Shown here in pieces: positions 8,518 to 18,868 of a DNA stretch of 64,000 nt. This DNA is from Bacteroidota bacterium (GTDB lineage Bacteria > Bacteroidota > Bacteroidia > Bacteroidales > Lentimicrobiaceae). Below the pieces are notes generated by a model. It was given only the letters and a program-made list of their open reading frames with translations. It was not told where the DNA came from and did not search any database. Each line of letters begins with the position of its first letter. The first letter of the stretch is position 1. Location of the stretch: assembly GCA_009773515.1 (NCBI GenBank), contig WSXX01000016.1, positions 1-64,000 of the forward strand, written 5' to 3'. Made by a program: the position numbers and the translations under genes.

Positions 8518-9627
8518 TCAGAACTTAAGATTTACCTTAAGTGGCTTTTCAGGGGCAACCAGCATATTATCGACCGAAAACTCAAACTGTTGTGAAGGCT
8601 TCAGTGTTTCTTCCGCTTTTGCAGCCTGTGCAGTTAACCTGATGGTTGAATGAGCAGGCAGTTCCTGAGGATAGATCATGCCATGCTTTTCTGCTTCTTT
8701 GCCCGGTGTAAGGTATAAATCAATGCTGCTGTAATTGGTAATGAAGATACTTCTCGATTTTCCGGAAGCGGCTGCCACATCGGGTTCAACCCCGATACAT
8801 GCTTTATATAACTTGCTTACCCATTCTTCGCGACCATAAATGGTTCCATTATATAAAACTGCTGTTCTGCCTTCAAACAAAGCATCTTTCACACCTTTAA
8901 TACTTCTCTCACGTGTAAAAACAAGGGTAAGTGGCCGGTATTTGCCAGCAGAGATATCATATTCCTGAAAAATTGAGCCATGTATGTCAGAGTTACCCAT
9001 GATGGTAAGTTTTTTATCCAATGCCCATTGAAAAGCGCCCGGATAATACTCTTTGTAATTTACAATCTCAATTCCATGCATTTTGCCTTCAGATTGAAGC
9101 AATGTATGTTCAGGAAACCACATCATACTATCGGGTTGCTGTGCTTTCCATCCCGGATGATTCCAGAAAATGAATGCACCCTGTTTTTTAGCTTCAGTAA
9201 AAGCATCTTCCCATTTTGGTGTATCAAGCAGATTATTGTCGGTTGTAAACAATGCATTGGAATGACCCGGAGGCATTTTTCGGGTTATTTCCGACCCTCT
9301 GATCAATAAAATGCCAAGTTCATCGGCTTTTGCAACGGCAAGATCATAAGCGCGGTTATGATCACCTTTCACATTTTCCTTAAACGGCTGATATTCTATG
9401 TGTTCAGTTATGGAAATTACATCCAGACCTTCTTTCCACGCTTCAAGCACCCTTAAATCAGGCCATACCAGTCCATCAGAAAAAACCGTATGAATATGAA
9501 AATCCCCTTTCAAAGTATGGAATCCTTCAATATCGGGAATTGTAAAATGTTTGCGGTGCCCATCCTGCGCAGAGACCGGGAAATTTAACAAGAGTAAAAG
9601 TGAAAAAGCGAGGAAGCTGAATTTCAT
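8518..9627 (-). CDS. Secreted PHP-domain metal-dependent hydrolase
   Basis: A 369-residue protein with a signal peptide (residues 1-20, ending PVSAQ) and a PHP (polymerase and histidinol phosphatase) domain. Metal-site motifs are visible: HIH at H44/H46, D51, and TEH at E75/H76, with later histidines in FWNHPG and NSDIHG. Secreted PHP proteins of this type are common in Bacteroidota and mostly uncharacterised; phosphoesterase activity is the family expectation. It is the last gene of the porU unit, 12 nt after the acyltransferase gene, so it may act on a product in the periplasm or at the surface. Confidence 0.8.
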   Translation of the reverse strand: MKFSFLAFSLLLLLNFPVSAQDGHRKHFTIPDIEGFHTLKGDFHIHTVFSDGLVWPDLRVLEAWKEGLDVISITEHIEYQPFKENVKGDHNRAYDLAVAKADELGILLIRGSEITRKMPPGHSNALFTTDNNLLDTPKWEDAFTEAKKQGAFIFWNHPGWKAQQPDSMMWFPEHTLLQSEGKMHGIEIVNYKEYYPGAFQWALDKKLTIMGNSDIHGSIFQEYDISAGKYRPLTLVFTRERSIKGVKDALFEGRTAVLYNGTIYGREEWVSKLYKACIGVEPDVAAASGKSRSIFITNYSSIDLYLTPGKEAEKHGMIYPQELPAHSTIRLTAQAAKAEETLKPSQQFEFSVDNMLVAPEKPLKVNLKF

Positions 9628-9639
9628 AAAAATCAGAGA

Positions 9640-10212
9640 TTATTTTAATTGAAGTGAGTTACCGGAAAGGTTAAACATTTCAGGATAGCGCGCAGTTTTA
9701 TCCTGATAAAATTGCTCAATCAGCACTAAATCTGCTTCATAATTTCCTGAAGGGTAAATTACAGGGCCAAAACCTCCTGTTTTATTTTTGTAGTTCAGGT
9801 AACCCAAAACTATGGGTACACCAGAATTCTGAGCTATAAAATAGTAGCCACGTTTCCAGTTCCTGTTAAGTTTTCGGGTTCCTTCGGGAGTAATGGTCAG
9901 AATAAATTCATCTCTGATCCGAAACTCTTCGGTAAGCTGAATGACGAGGTTGCTGCTGTGTTTTCGGTCAATAGGAATACCGCCCATAGCACGCAGCGGA
10001 CGACCGGAGAAACGGCCAAAAGCTTCCTTTTTGATTAGAAAATGTGAGAATATTCCTTTTGAAGTGTAGCCAAGCCAACCAAAAAAGAAATCGAGATTTG
10101 AAGTATGCGGAGCCATTAGAACAACGCACTTCTTGGTTCCGACAGGCATATCGCCAATAATTTTCCATCCCAGCAGGCGGAGAAGAAAAGATGCTAAGAT
10201 TTTTTTTACCAT
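9640..10212 (-). CDS. PlsC-like 1-acyl-glycerol-3-phosphate-type acyltransferase
   Basis: A 190-residue cytoplasmic-membrane-associated acyltransferase. The catalytic HX4D motif is H36/D41 (APHTSNLD), with the second family motif TPEGTR about 70 residues later. It is short compared with standard PlsC (about 240), as in the small PlsC-like subgroup common in Bacteroidota. The acyl acceptor is unknown. It is 6 nt from the sugar-kinase gene upstream and 12 nt from the PHP gene downstream. Confidence 0.85.
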   Translation of the reverse strand: MVKKILASFLLRLLGWKIIGDMPVGTKKCVVLMAPHTSNLDFFFGWLGYTSKGIFSHFLIKKEAFGRFSGRPLRAMGGIPIDRKHSSNLVIQLTEEFRIRDEFILTITPEGTRKLNRNWKRGYYFIAQNSGVPIVLGYLNYKNKTGGFGPVIYPSGNYEADLVLIEQFYQDKTARYPEMFNLSGNSLQLK

Positions 10213-10218
10213 AACTGC

Positions 10219-11103
10219 TCATTCAGGATCAGGCCAGCCAACAAAATTATTGTTGGAGGCACAAACTTCAGATGCAAAGATAATCGCCTGATGAATAGCT
10301 ACGTCCCAAAAGTTTTCAAATTCAGGAATATGTTTGATTTTGTGAAGCTCTGAAATAAGACCGGCATTAAAATTATCGCCCGCTCCTATTGTGCTAACAA
10401 CCTGCACCACAGGTACTTCATATTTTTTTGAAAACCATGGAGTAAACAATTCAACCCCTTCACTATTTCGTGTATAGATGAGAATTTTTGCTCCTGCAGC
10501 CTGAATGTAGCGGTAAGCCTCAGCACCATCAGATGCCCGAAAGAGGTTATAAAAATCCTGATCAGATCCCCTTACAATATCAGCCAATCCTATATTTGCT
10601 GAAACCAGATCAATAATTTCAGAGCTGTTATCGGCCGTTGCACGGAAATTCGGATCGTAGATTAATATTCCGTCATTCTTTTTTATAAGCCCGGCCATTT
10701 TCGTGACGTTACTTTGATTTCGCGGCTGCCTCGCGTAAGTTGAGCCATAAAGCATGATATCGCCCTTGACAATCGGAGGAATTACAAATTCCGGAGGCAA
10801 TTCGGGTCGATAGGTATAGAATTCATATTCTGCATCTCCTTTTGCATCGAGAAAAGCAAGAGCCAATGAGGTTTTTCCGCTATAAATGCTGATAGAATCG
10901 GTAATAATTCTGTTCGTTTTCAGGAAATCTGTCAGGAGGTTTCCGGTTTTATCGTTACCAATTTCGGTGTAAAACCTCACAGGAACCGATCTGCGCGCAA
11001 GCGAAACAGCAGAGTTAAGCATACTGCCTCCTGGGCAGGCCCAAACGCTGTGTGAATTTTGAAAAGTGAGGTCGTAAAGACTTTCACCGATTGCATGCAC
11101 CAT
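10219..11103 (-). CDS. PfkB-family carbohydrate kinase (fructokinase-like)
   Basis: A 294-residue ribokinase-fold sugar kinase. The N-terminal substrate region GGSMLNSAVSLARRS and the C-terminal ATP/anion-hole motif IGAGDNFNAG with the catalytic Asp are present. The usual DTxGAGD reads STIGAGD here, but the catalytic Asp is kept. Fructose is the usual substrate of the closest-looking members, but specificity cannot be read off. It starts 5 nt after the third porU-like gene stops, so it is coupled to that gene, which is an unusual companion for a T9SS component. Confidence 0.85.
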   Translation of the reverse strand: MVHAIGESLYDLTFQNSHSVWACPGGSMLNSAVSLARRSVPVRFYTEIGNDKTGNLLTDFLKTNRIITDSISIYSGKTSLALAFLDAKGDAEYEFYTYRPELPPEFVIPPIVKGDIMLYGSTYARQPRNQSNVTKMAGLIKKNDGILIYDPNFRATADNSSEIIDLVSANIGLADIVRGSDQDFYNLFRASDGAEAYRYIQAAGAKILIYTRNSEGVELFTPWFSKKYEVPVVQVVSTIGAGDNFNAGLISELHKIKHIPEFENFWDVAIHQAIIFASEVCASNNNFVGWPDPE

Positions 11104-11108
11104 ATACC

Positions 11109-14100
11109 CTATAATTGCCTGGTAATAATTAATTTAACAGTGTTATAAGTTGTGTTGCCGTTTCTGTCGCGCACTTTTAACCTTGCAAGATACATTCCGG
11201 CTCTGGCATGTGCACCGTTTGCCAAACGTCCGTCCCAGGAAATACTTCCTGATTCATATCCTTCTGAGAAAACCTTCAAAGGTCCGAGCGACCGCACCAG
11301 CACACCTGTGGTTGAGTATATCTCTACCTCAACATCAAAACGGCCATCAAACTGATTGTGACCAAACCGGAATGAAACCGGCCCAGTGGTCGGGTTAGGG
11401 AAAGCCAGCACTTCATCAACCGCAAGTATAATATTGCGTTTCACTTCAAATCTGATACTTTCCTCAGACGAATTATTAAAAATATCCCAGGCTTTAAGTG
11501 ACAGCACGTGTTCACCTTCCGGAAGATTGAAATATTTATAAACCACCGAACCACTTTGGTAACTGTCGATATCAGTAATGTAATATTCATTCATAACTAC
11601 TGATGAATAATTGTCGCCATCAATTGTTGCAACCAGATCATGTCCGATTCCGGTTCCAACGGTGTTAATACCGCTTTCATCGTAAAGAAACGCAAGAAAT
11701 TTCGGATTTTCACTGACAAGACCTCCATCAATGAAATTTGTATCGTTCATAAAAAGCCGGATCTGAGGACCGCTAAAGTCTTGTTGTTCCATGCTTTGCG
11801 CACCTCCAATGATGAAATCATCAGAAAATCCATGCCCATCTTCAAGACCATTTGTTGCATAATAGCTTAGTTTCCCTTTGCCGTATGAATAATCAATATC
11901 TCTGGGAACTAGAAAGGTGAAATTGAATTGGCCATTGCTGACAGTAGCTTTACCCTGATAGAGTATATTTTTCTGAACAATAAATTCAACAGCAAAACTT
12001 TCGGGATCCTGCCCAAGGGTTCGGATTTCTGAAGGTTTATCAAAGACTTTAACCTGCACCTCTCCATTAAAACCGTCTAAAACCTGATTGTTGATATTTC
12101 TCACCTCTCCTGCAACTGTGATGAGGCTTGTTGCAAACAATGTATCGGTTGGCATTCCGGTATTTGCATTGGTTATAGATGTTGTAACAACCTTGTGCTG
12201 AGGGATCTGTATTTTTAAAGAAGGATCTCCAAAGAGGGTTAAATGCCGGGTATTTGCATCGGTGCCATTCTGATTTTTTGTGTATTTCAGAATATCACCC
12301 AAACGCGGAATTATACCTGATCCGGTGCTGAAAACAGTGTCGGCAAAACTAAGATTCAATGCAGCATTTGACGAAGAAAAAGCCAGACGGGTAGTTGTAA
12401 TCATCGACATGGCTCCTCCATCAGGATTCAGGAAAACAAGTTCACCAGCTGAAGTATGAACAGGATTATCAAACCTTGAGAATTCGCAGGTAGCTGTGAA
12501 GAACAAGCCCATTCTGCCAAAATTTGTCCATGCATTTATATCTGCAATTTCAAGGACACGTTCATCGGCCCAGCCCACTTCACCTCCATGCCCGATATAA
12601 TTTACCAGAAGCGCTCCCTTTTCAACTTTTGTGACAATTTCGCGGTTAACATCGGGATAGCGGCTACCCCCTGGTGTTGAAATCTGCTTGTAAGCGTCAA
12701 AATATATTTTTTCAATATTATAAACAGGGTGATTTTTTGAAATACTGTCAGTAAGTCTTTCTGACTGATTCAAGTGAGTATTTTTGTCCTGATCGTCTGC
12801 AATTACCATCATTACATTGCGCCAATCGCCGTGCGTTGTTTTATCATTTTTCATGTAAGCAATGGTTTTCTGCACAGCTACATTAGCCTGCTCCAGATTT
12901 CTTACAGGCATTCGACCGACTGCCATATCCAGTAATCCCCATGCAGAATTACCACCTTCCTCATCATCCAATAAAACGAAATAATCGTCAGATAGGAAAG
13001 AATATACATTTGAAGTTGAATTTTCACTCTGAAAAGTCGGCACGAAGTTCGCGTTTCCGGAAATTCTGTTTTTGAAATCGTAAGAGGCATTTCCAAACAA
13101 AAGAAGATATTTCGGATAGCCGGCATCACGTCCTCGGTCGTAAAGCATTTTCATGAAGTTTCTGATGGCTGTAATATCCTGAATACCAGATGAAAACTCA
13201 TTATATATTTCGGGAAGTGGAACCACAATGGCTGAAATTTCACCTATTTCGTTATGCGCTGCAGCAAGCGTTTGTGCTGGTTTAATGAAATCAGGATGGG
13301 TTACAATAACAAGATCGTAGTTACCGATGGAGTGGAGATTCTGATTGGCAACTTTGGTACCATAACTCACTCTTTTATATGAAGTTCCATCGAGAGCAAC
13401 AAATTCGCGAAGCACACTGGTGTTGCTTTTTAAAACCAGATTGTTTCCATTCCGCGTAAAATTAACCCCGGAAACATTCAAAGGATCTGAAACATCCCAT
13501 ATTTCAGTAACTGCATTTGCATCAGACAAAGTAAACTCAGTCAACCGGCCGGGAGCAATTGTTTTCGGATCTCTGAAGGACATCTGCCCTCCTGTAAATT
13601 TCAGATAACAACGCACATTCAGGGAAACAAAATCAAGCCAACCCAGATCAGTACTTGAGGCCGGATTAAATCTGACCTGCAAATCCATTTGTCCGGAAGC
13701 AGGCATAAACGAAGCGGATGTTGTCAGATCGCGGGCATAATCAGAAATTGATGATGTTCCTACTTTTGACAGGGAACTGCTGCCAACAACCAGATTGTTA
13801 ACAAGAAAGTTGAAAGAAATTGTACCGACTATTGAGCGGCCAGCTATTCCATACCTCATTATTGCACTTTGATCGGGCACAGGATTGGCGAAGGTGACCC
13901 TGGGAATACTTACTGTTCGGTTGTAAAAGTCCAGTTTTTGGCTAAACCATTTTCTGCCACTTTTGATAAGGTTCAGCAACTCCTTCTCGTAAACATAGAG
14001 TGCAGTGTATTCGTTGGTGAAATAATCCGGATTTCCGGCAGGGATTTGATCAACAGACAATCTTCTTCCGTTTCCAGAACCAACATTTACAAAATAGCAT

Positions 14101-14942
14101 GCTTCATCGGCATAAAGATGAGTTGTGTGTTCCATTCGACCTGTAAGTGCATTCATAGACCAGGTTTGAGTTCCCTGACCGTAAAAGAGCAAATAGTCGC
14201 CCTGAGCAAAAACGCCTGGGTTTGCGGTAACAACTTTCAAAGCATTTTCAGCTAAATCGTCGGCAGGTATATTTCCTGCCAGGGTATTCAACATTGCGCC
14301 TCCGTTTCCGAAAATGCGGATTTTATCGGGATTGAGGCCTGACATATTAATTCCGAGATTCTTTAAGTCATCATAGGTAACTATATGCACGCCGGATTCA
14401 GCAATGTACATTTTATACCAATCCCCCATTGCCAAAACTGAATTGTCAGCATAAACCTGAGCAGTTTTATAGGATGCAAGAGATTGAGCAGTAATTAATT
14501 CAATTGTAAAAGATTGGATTTTCTCAATTTTTCCGTTCTCCGGATTGGTACCAAAGGGCAAAACATTCACGATTGCTATGGGGTTTCCTTTGTCACGCAA
14601 CACTTTAAAATCAACAAGCGGCGAAGCAGGAATTGCGGTTGAGCCCATGATTAATATATCCTCTTCGGTAAATGAGGTGTATGTAATATCAGTAATCTGA
14701 ACATCTTCAACCTCCTTACCGGCTGGCACAGCAATACTTGTGACTGAGAAAGGGAGAATCTGATCGGGCAATCCAACATACCGCGAATTTTTAAACGCAA
14801 CAGAAGTCAGGGTTGAATCAGCTCCAAGAAACAGTGTAGCGGGTTCGCTCCAGTCAAGAACAACTTTTTCCCGGGTCTGAGCTTTCAGAATTGGCGATAT
14901 TGCCAGAAGAATTACGAGTATTTTAAGCCACTGTTTTCTCAT
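11109..14942 (-). CDS. porU: PorU-like T9SS C25 peptidase, copy 3
   Basis: PorU is the gingipain-family (C25) cysteine protease that, in known T9SS, removes the C-terminal signal of cargo and attaches the cargo to surface lipopolysaccharide. This 1277-residue copy has a signal peptide, an N-terminal prodomain-like beta region, a C25 domain (about 540-900) with the His/Cys dyad at H785 (GHGGE) and C819 (TATCEFSR), then beta-sandwich domains and a C-terminal FlgD-like sorting domain (FPNPTTGPVSFRFGHN ... GMYLARLKVRD). It closely resembles copy 2 over its full length, with long identical stretches at the dyad and the C terminus. It lies 83 nt after copy 2 and 5 nt before the sugar-kinase gene. 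Which of the three copies is the housekeeping sortase is not certain. Confidence 0.85.
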   Translation of the reverse strand: MRKQWLKILVILLAISPILKAQTREKVVLDWSEPATLFLGADSTLTSVAFKNSRYVGLPDQILPFSVTSIAVPAGKEVEDVQITDITYTSFTEEDILIMGSTAIPASPLVDFKVLRDKGNPIAIVNVLPFGTNPENGKIEKIQSFTIELITAQSLASYKTAQVYADNSVLAMGDWYKMYIAESGVHIVTYDDLKNLGINMSGLNPDKIRIFGNGGAMLNTLAGNIPADDLAENALKVVTANPGVFAQGDYLLFYGQGTQTWSMNALTGRMEHTTHLYADEACYFVNVGSGNGRRLSVDQIPAGNPDYFTNEYTALYVYEKELLNLIKSGRKWFSQKLDFYNRTVSIPRVTFANPVPDQSAIMRYGIAGRSIVGTISFNFLVNNLVVGSSSLSKVGTSSISDYARDLTTSASFMPASGQMDLQVRFNPASSTDLGWLDFVSLNVRCYLKFTGGQMSFRDPKTIAPGRLTEFTLSDANAVTEIWDVSDPLNVSGVNFTRNGNNLVLKSNTSVLREFVALDGTSYKRVSYGTKVANQNLHSIGNYDLVIVTHPDFIKPAQTLAAAHNEIGEISAIVVPLPEIYNEFSSGIQDITAIRNFMKMLYDRGRDAGYPKYLLLFGNASYDFKNRISGNANFVPTFQSENSTSNVYSFLSDDYFVLLDDEEGGNSAWGLLDMAVGRMPVRNLEQANVAVQKTIAYMKNDKTTHGDWRNVMMVIADDQDKNTHLNQSERLTDSISKNHPVYNIEKIYFDAYKQISTPGGSRYPDVNREIVTKVEKGALLVNYIGHGGEVGWADERVLEIADINAWTNFGRMGLFFTATCEFSRFDNPVHTSAGELVFLNPDGGAMSMITTTRLAFSSSNAALNLSFADTVFSTGSGIIPRLGDILKYTKNQNGTDANTRHLTLFGDPSLKIQIPQHKVVTTSITNANTGMPTDTLFATSLITVAGEVRNINNQVLDGFNGEVQVKVFDKPSEIRTLGQDPESFAVEFIVQKNILYQGKATVSNGQFNFTFLVPRDIDYSYGKGKLSYYATNGLEDGHGFSDDFIIGGAQSMEQQDFSGPQIRLFMNDTNFIDGGLVSENPKFLAFLYDESGINTVGTGIGHDLVATIDGDNYSSVVMNEYYITDIDSYQSGSVVYKYFNLPEGEHVLSLKAWDIFNNSSEESIRFEVKRNIILAVDEVLAFPNPTTGPVSFRFGHNQFDGRFDVEVEIYSTTGVLVRSLGPLKVFSEGYESGSISWDGRLANGAHARAGMYLARLKVRDRNGNTTYNTVKLIITRQL

Positions 14943-15025
14943 TGATCATTTTTTTCAAAGTATTTTAATGAAATGCGCAACCACTCAGGTACAGAATGAC
15001 AGCTGACAACCCACTTTTAACAGAT

Positions 15026-18000
15026 TTACAATTCATTGGCAATCAAAACCTTCACAGTATATGAAGTAGTATTGGCGTTTCGGTCGCGAACTTTAATTCT
15101 GGCAAGATACAATCCAGCCCTTAAAAGGCTTCCGTTGTCTGAATGTCCGTCCCAGTTAATACTCCCTGATACATAACCTTCAGACATTACCCTTATCGGA
15201 CCCAAAGATCTAACCAAAGCACCTGTTGTTGAATAAATATCAACTTCAACATCAAAGCGCCCATCAAACTGATTGTGTCCGAAACGGAATGAAACAGGGC
15301 CGGTTGTGGGATTAGGAAAAGCCAATACTTCATCAAGTGCCAGAATAATATTGCGTTTTACTTCAAATTTTAAGGTTGCATTTGCAGAGTTGTTAAATAC
15401 ATCCCAGGCTTTCAGCGTAAGCGAATGTTCTCCGTCAGGAAGGTTAAAATACTGATAAACAAGAGATCCGCTTTGGTAACTGTCAACATCTGAAATATAA
15501 TAATCGTTCAATACCACCGAATTGTAATTATTTCCATTGATGGTGGCGACGATATCATGGCCAATGCCGTTACCAACGGTATTTATCCCGCTTTCGTCAA
15601 ACAGAAAAGCAATCAGTTTTGGATTTTCATTCACAACACCACCATCAATAAAACTGGTGTCATTTAAAAACATACGAACCTGAGGATCGCTGAAATCTTT
15701 CTGAAGTTGATCAGATCCTCCACCAATGATAAAATCATCAGAATAACCATGCCCGTCTTCAAGCCCGTTGGTGGCATAATAACTGATTTTGCCTTTTCCG
15801 AAACTATAATCTATATCTTTCGGAATCATAAATGTAAAACTGAAAAGACCGTTCTGTACGCTTGCTTTTCCTTGATAAAGTATGCTTTTCTGAACCTTGA
15901 ACTCAACCGAAAAACTATCGCTGTCCTGACCAAGTGTTTTGACTTTTGATGGTTTATCAAAAACTTTAACCTGAACTTCACCATTAAAGCCATTCATTAA
16001 CTGATCGCCGGCATTTCTGACTTCACCTGTAACAGTTACAAGGCTTGTGGCAAATAAGGTATCGGCAGGCAATCCTGTATTTGCATCAATAACTGATGTT
16101 GTCACCACTTTATGCAGTGGCATCGGCATTCTGACCGAAGGATCACCAAAAAGTGTTAAATGTCTGGTATTCGGCGCAAAACCATTCAGGTTTTTTGTGT
16201 GCTTAAGCACATCACCCAAGCGGGGAATGTTGCTGTATCCGGTATTAAATACTGTATCGGCAAAACTCAGGTTTAGTGCTGCATTTGACGAAGAAAATGC
16301 AAGGCGTGTAGTGGTTATCATAGCCATTGCTCCGCCATCAGGATTTAAAAACACAAGCTCGCCTGCTGAAGTATGAACAGGATTATCAAATCGCGAGAAT
16401 TCGCAGGTTGCTGTAAAGAACAAGCCCATTTTGCTGAAGTTCGTCCATGAATTAATGTCAGCAATTTCCAGAACCCTTTCATCGGCCCAGCCCACGTCTC
16501 CGCCATGACCTATGTAATTTACCAGAAGAGCTCCTTTTTCTACTCTGCTGACAATTTCACGGTTAACATCCGGATACCTGCTACCCCCCGGTGTGGATAT
16601 CTGTTTGTAAGCATCAAAATAAATCTTTTCAACATTATAAACCGGATGATCGCCTGAAATACGGGCTGTTAATCCCTCTGCCTGATTAAGGTGGGTGTTT
16701 TTATTCTGATCATCGGCAATCACAAGAAGTACATTTCTCCAATCGCCGTGTACATTTTCTAAATTTTTCATATAGGCAATGGTCTTCTGCACAGCAACAT
16801 TTGCCTGCTCTATATTTCTTACGGGCATCCGGCCAACAGCCAGATCAAGCAATCCACCGGCATTATTTCCACCTTCGCCATTATCGAGTAAGGCAAAATA
16901 ATCGTCAGAGAGGAAAGATTCAACCGGCCTGACAGAATTTTCACTCTGGAAAGTAGGCACAAAACATGAGTTCCCGGGAACCCTGTCTTTCATATCGTAA
17001 GATGCATTACCGAACAAAAGAAGGTATTTGGGATAACCGGTTTCACCTCCATGATCGTATAACATTTTCATAAAGTTACGGATGGCTGTGATATCCTGGA
17101 CTCCCGATGAAAATTCATTGTAAATTTCAGGGAGAGGAACTACCAATGCTGATATTTCACCTATTTCGTTATGCGCTGCTGCCAGTGTTTGGGCAGGCCC
17201 CATAAAATCAGGATGCGAAACTATAATAAGATCGTAATTACCTGTTGAATGAAGGTTCTGATTTGAAACTTTCTCACCTAACTTAACTGATTTGAATGTT
17301 GTACCATCTGAGGCAATATATTCACGAAGCACATCAGTATGGCTTTTAAACACAATATTCTCGGCATTCCTCACAAAATTAACGAGTGATACATTCAATG
17401 GGTCAGAAACATCCCAGATTTCATTTACTGTAAGGGCATCGGATAAGGTAAACTCGCTAATGCGCCCCATTGCAACTGTTTTGGGATCTCTGAATGACAT
17501 CTGCCCTCCGGTGTATTTCAAATAACAACGCACATTAAGTGAAACAAAATCTAACCAGCCAATATCTGTATTGGATGAAGGGTTGAACTTAACCTGAATA
17601 TCCACTTGTTCAGAAACAGGTATAAACGAGGAAGAAGTTATCAGATCTCTGGCATAATCGTAAGGAGAAGTAATCTTCGAAAGAGAACTGCTTGCGACTA
17701 TTTCATTGTTTACAAGAAAATTAAATGAAATCTGACCTATTGTTGAACGGCCAGCAATACCATATTTTAAGCCTGCATTCTGGTCTGGCACAAGATTGGC
17801 AAATTTTACGCCCGGAAGGTTAAGTGTTTGACTGAAAGAATCCATTTTCTCTCCAAACCATTTTTTGCCGCTTTTCAGAATATTGTTTAATTCCTTTTCA
17901 TAAACTGAATAAGCTGTGTATTCATTGGTAAAATAATCAGGAGTTCCTGAGGGGACATCGCCAACGGCAATTCTCCTTCCGTTTTCATCACTAATGGTAA

Positions 18001-18853
18001 GAAAGTAGCAGGCATCATCGGCATAAAGATGGGTTGTATGTTCCATTCTTCCTGCAAAAGGATTCATTTTCCAGGTTTGTGTTCCCTGTCCATAAAACAA
18101 TACATAATCGCCCTGAGCAAATACACCGGGATTGGCTGTAATCACTTTCAAAGCACTTTCGTTAAGATCATCGGCCGGAATAATTCCTGCTGTGGTGCTG
18201 AGCATTTCACCTCCATTGCCGTATATCCGGATGTTATCAGGATTCAGCCCTGTCATATTAACACCGAGATTTTTAAGATCATCGTATGTAACCTTACAAA
18301 TTCCGGATTCGGAAATATAAATTTTATACCAGGTACCCGTAGCCAAAACAGAGTTGTCGGTATAAACCTGTGTATTTTTTAAAGAAGCTGAAGTTTGAAT
18401 TGTTGCAATACCAATGGTAAAAGAAGCTAGTTTTTCTACACTGCCATTTTCAGGATTTATTCCAAAAGGCAAAACTGAAACAATTGCTTTTGGATTTCCT
18501 CTTTCGAGCATCACATCATAATTGAGCACCGGAGACTGCGGTAATTTCAGCGATCCAAGAATATTTCTGTCATCTTCAGTTAAAGGAGTGAAGGTAATGT
18601 CGCTGATCAGGATATCTGAAACTTTTTCGCCTCGAGGCAATGAAATGCTTTGAACCAAGATTGGTAATATTTGCTCAGGCAAACCATTATACTGAGCTCC
18701 TTCAAAGGCAATAGATGGAAGCGTTGAATCTGCGCCAAGAAACAGAGTAACCGGATCATTCCAGCGAAGAACAATCTTTTTCTGTATCTGAGCTGCCATA
18801 GAGAAAGGAAGCAACAGAATAACAATAAATATTAAAATCCATCGGTTTTTCAT
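15026..18853 (-). CDS. porU: PorU-like T9SS C25 peptidase, copy 2
   Basis: A 1275-residue paralogue with the same architecture as copy 3: signal peptide, N-terminal beta region, C25 protease domain with H783 (GHGGD) and C817 (TATCEFSR), further beta domains, and a C-terminal T9SS-type domain. The dyad spacing of 34 residues is the same in all three copies. The acidic residue after GHGG is Asp here and Glu in the other two. It begins 15 nt after copy 1 stops, so cotranscription is near certain. Copies 2 and 3 look like a fairly recent duplication; copy 1 is much more divergent. Confidence 0.85.
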   Translation of the reverse strand: MKNRWILIFIVILLLPFSMAAQIQKKIVLRWNDPVTLFLGADSTLPSIAFEGAQYNGLPEQILPILVQSISLPRGEKVSDILISDITFTPLTEDDRNILGSLKLPQSPVLNYDVMLERGNPKAIVSVLPFGINPENGSVEKLASFTIGIATIQTSASLKNTQVYTDNSVLATGTWYKIYISESGICKVTYDDLKNLGVNMTGLNPDNIRIYGNGGEMLSTTAGIIPADDLNESALKVITANPGVFAQGDYVLFYGQGTQTWKMNPFAGRMEHTTHLYADDACYFLTISDENGRRIAVGDVPSGTPDYFTNEYTAYSVYEKELNNILKSGKKWFGEKMDSFSQTLNLPGVKFANLVPDQNAGLKYGIAGRSTIGQISFNFLVNNEIVASSSLSKITSPYDYARDLITSSSFIPVSEQVDIQVKFNPSSNTDIGWLDFVSLNVRCYLKYTGGQMSFRDPKTVAMGRISEFTLSDALTVNEIWDVSDPLNVSLVNFVRNAENIVFKSHTDVLREYIASDGTTFKSVKLGEKVSNQNLHSTGNYDLIIVSHPDFMGPAQTLAAAHNEIGEISALVVPLPEIYNEFSSGVQDITAIRNFMKMLYDHGGETGYPKYLLLFGNASYDMKDRVPGNSCFVPTFQSENSVRPVESFLSDDYFALLDNGEGGNNAGGLLDLAVGRMPVRNIEQANVAVQKTIAYMKNLENVHGDWRNVLLVIADDQNKNTHLNQAEGLTARISGDHPVYNVEKIYFDAYKQISTPGGSRYPDVNREIVSRVEKGALLVNYIGHGGDVGWADERVLEIADINSWTNFSKMGLFFTATCEFSRFDNPVHTSAGELVFLNPDGGAMAMITTTRLAFSSSNAALNLSFADTVFNTGYSNIPRLGDVLKHTKNLNGFAPNTRHLTLFGDPSVRMPMPLHKVVTTSVIDANTGLPADTLFATSLVTVTGEVRNAGDQLMNGFNGEVQVKVFDKPSKVKTLGQDSDSFSVEFKVQKSILYQGKASVQNGLFSFTFMIPKDIDYSFGKGKISYYATNGLEDGHGYSDDFIIGGGSDQLQKDFSDPQVRMFLNDTSFIDGGVVNENPKLIAFLFDESGINTVGNGIGHDIVATINGNNYNSVVLNDYYISDVDSYQSGSLVYQYFNLPDGEHSLTLKAWDVFNNSANATLKFEVKRNIILALDEVLAFPNPTTGPVSFRFGHNQFDGRFDVEVDIYSTTGALVRSLGPIRVMSEGYVSGSINWDGHSDNGSLLRAGLYLARIKVRDRNANTTSYTVKVLIANEL

Positions 18854-18868
18854 TATTCTGTTTTTCTG

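Noticed and set aside
13869-14255. Plus-strand open frame of 128 codons inside the porU copy 3 gene
   Set aside because: It is antisense to a long, well-supported protein with catalytic motifs, has no recognisable domain, and similar antisense frames occur in the other porU genes.
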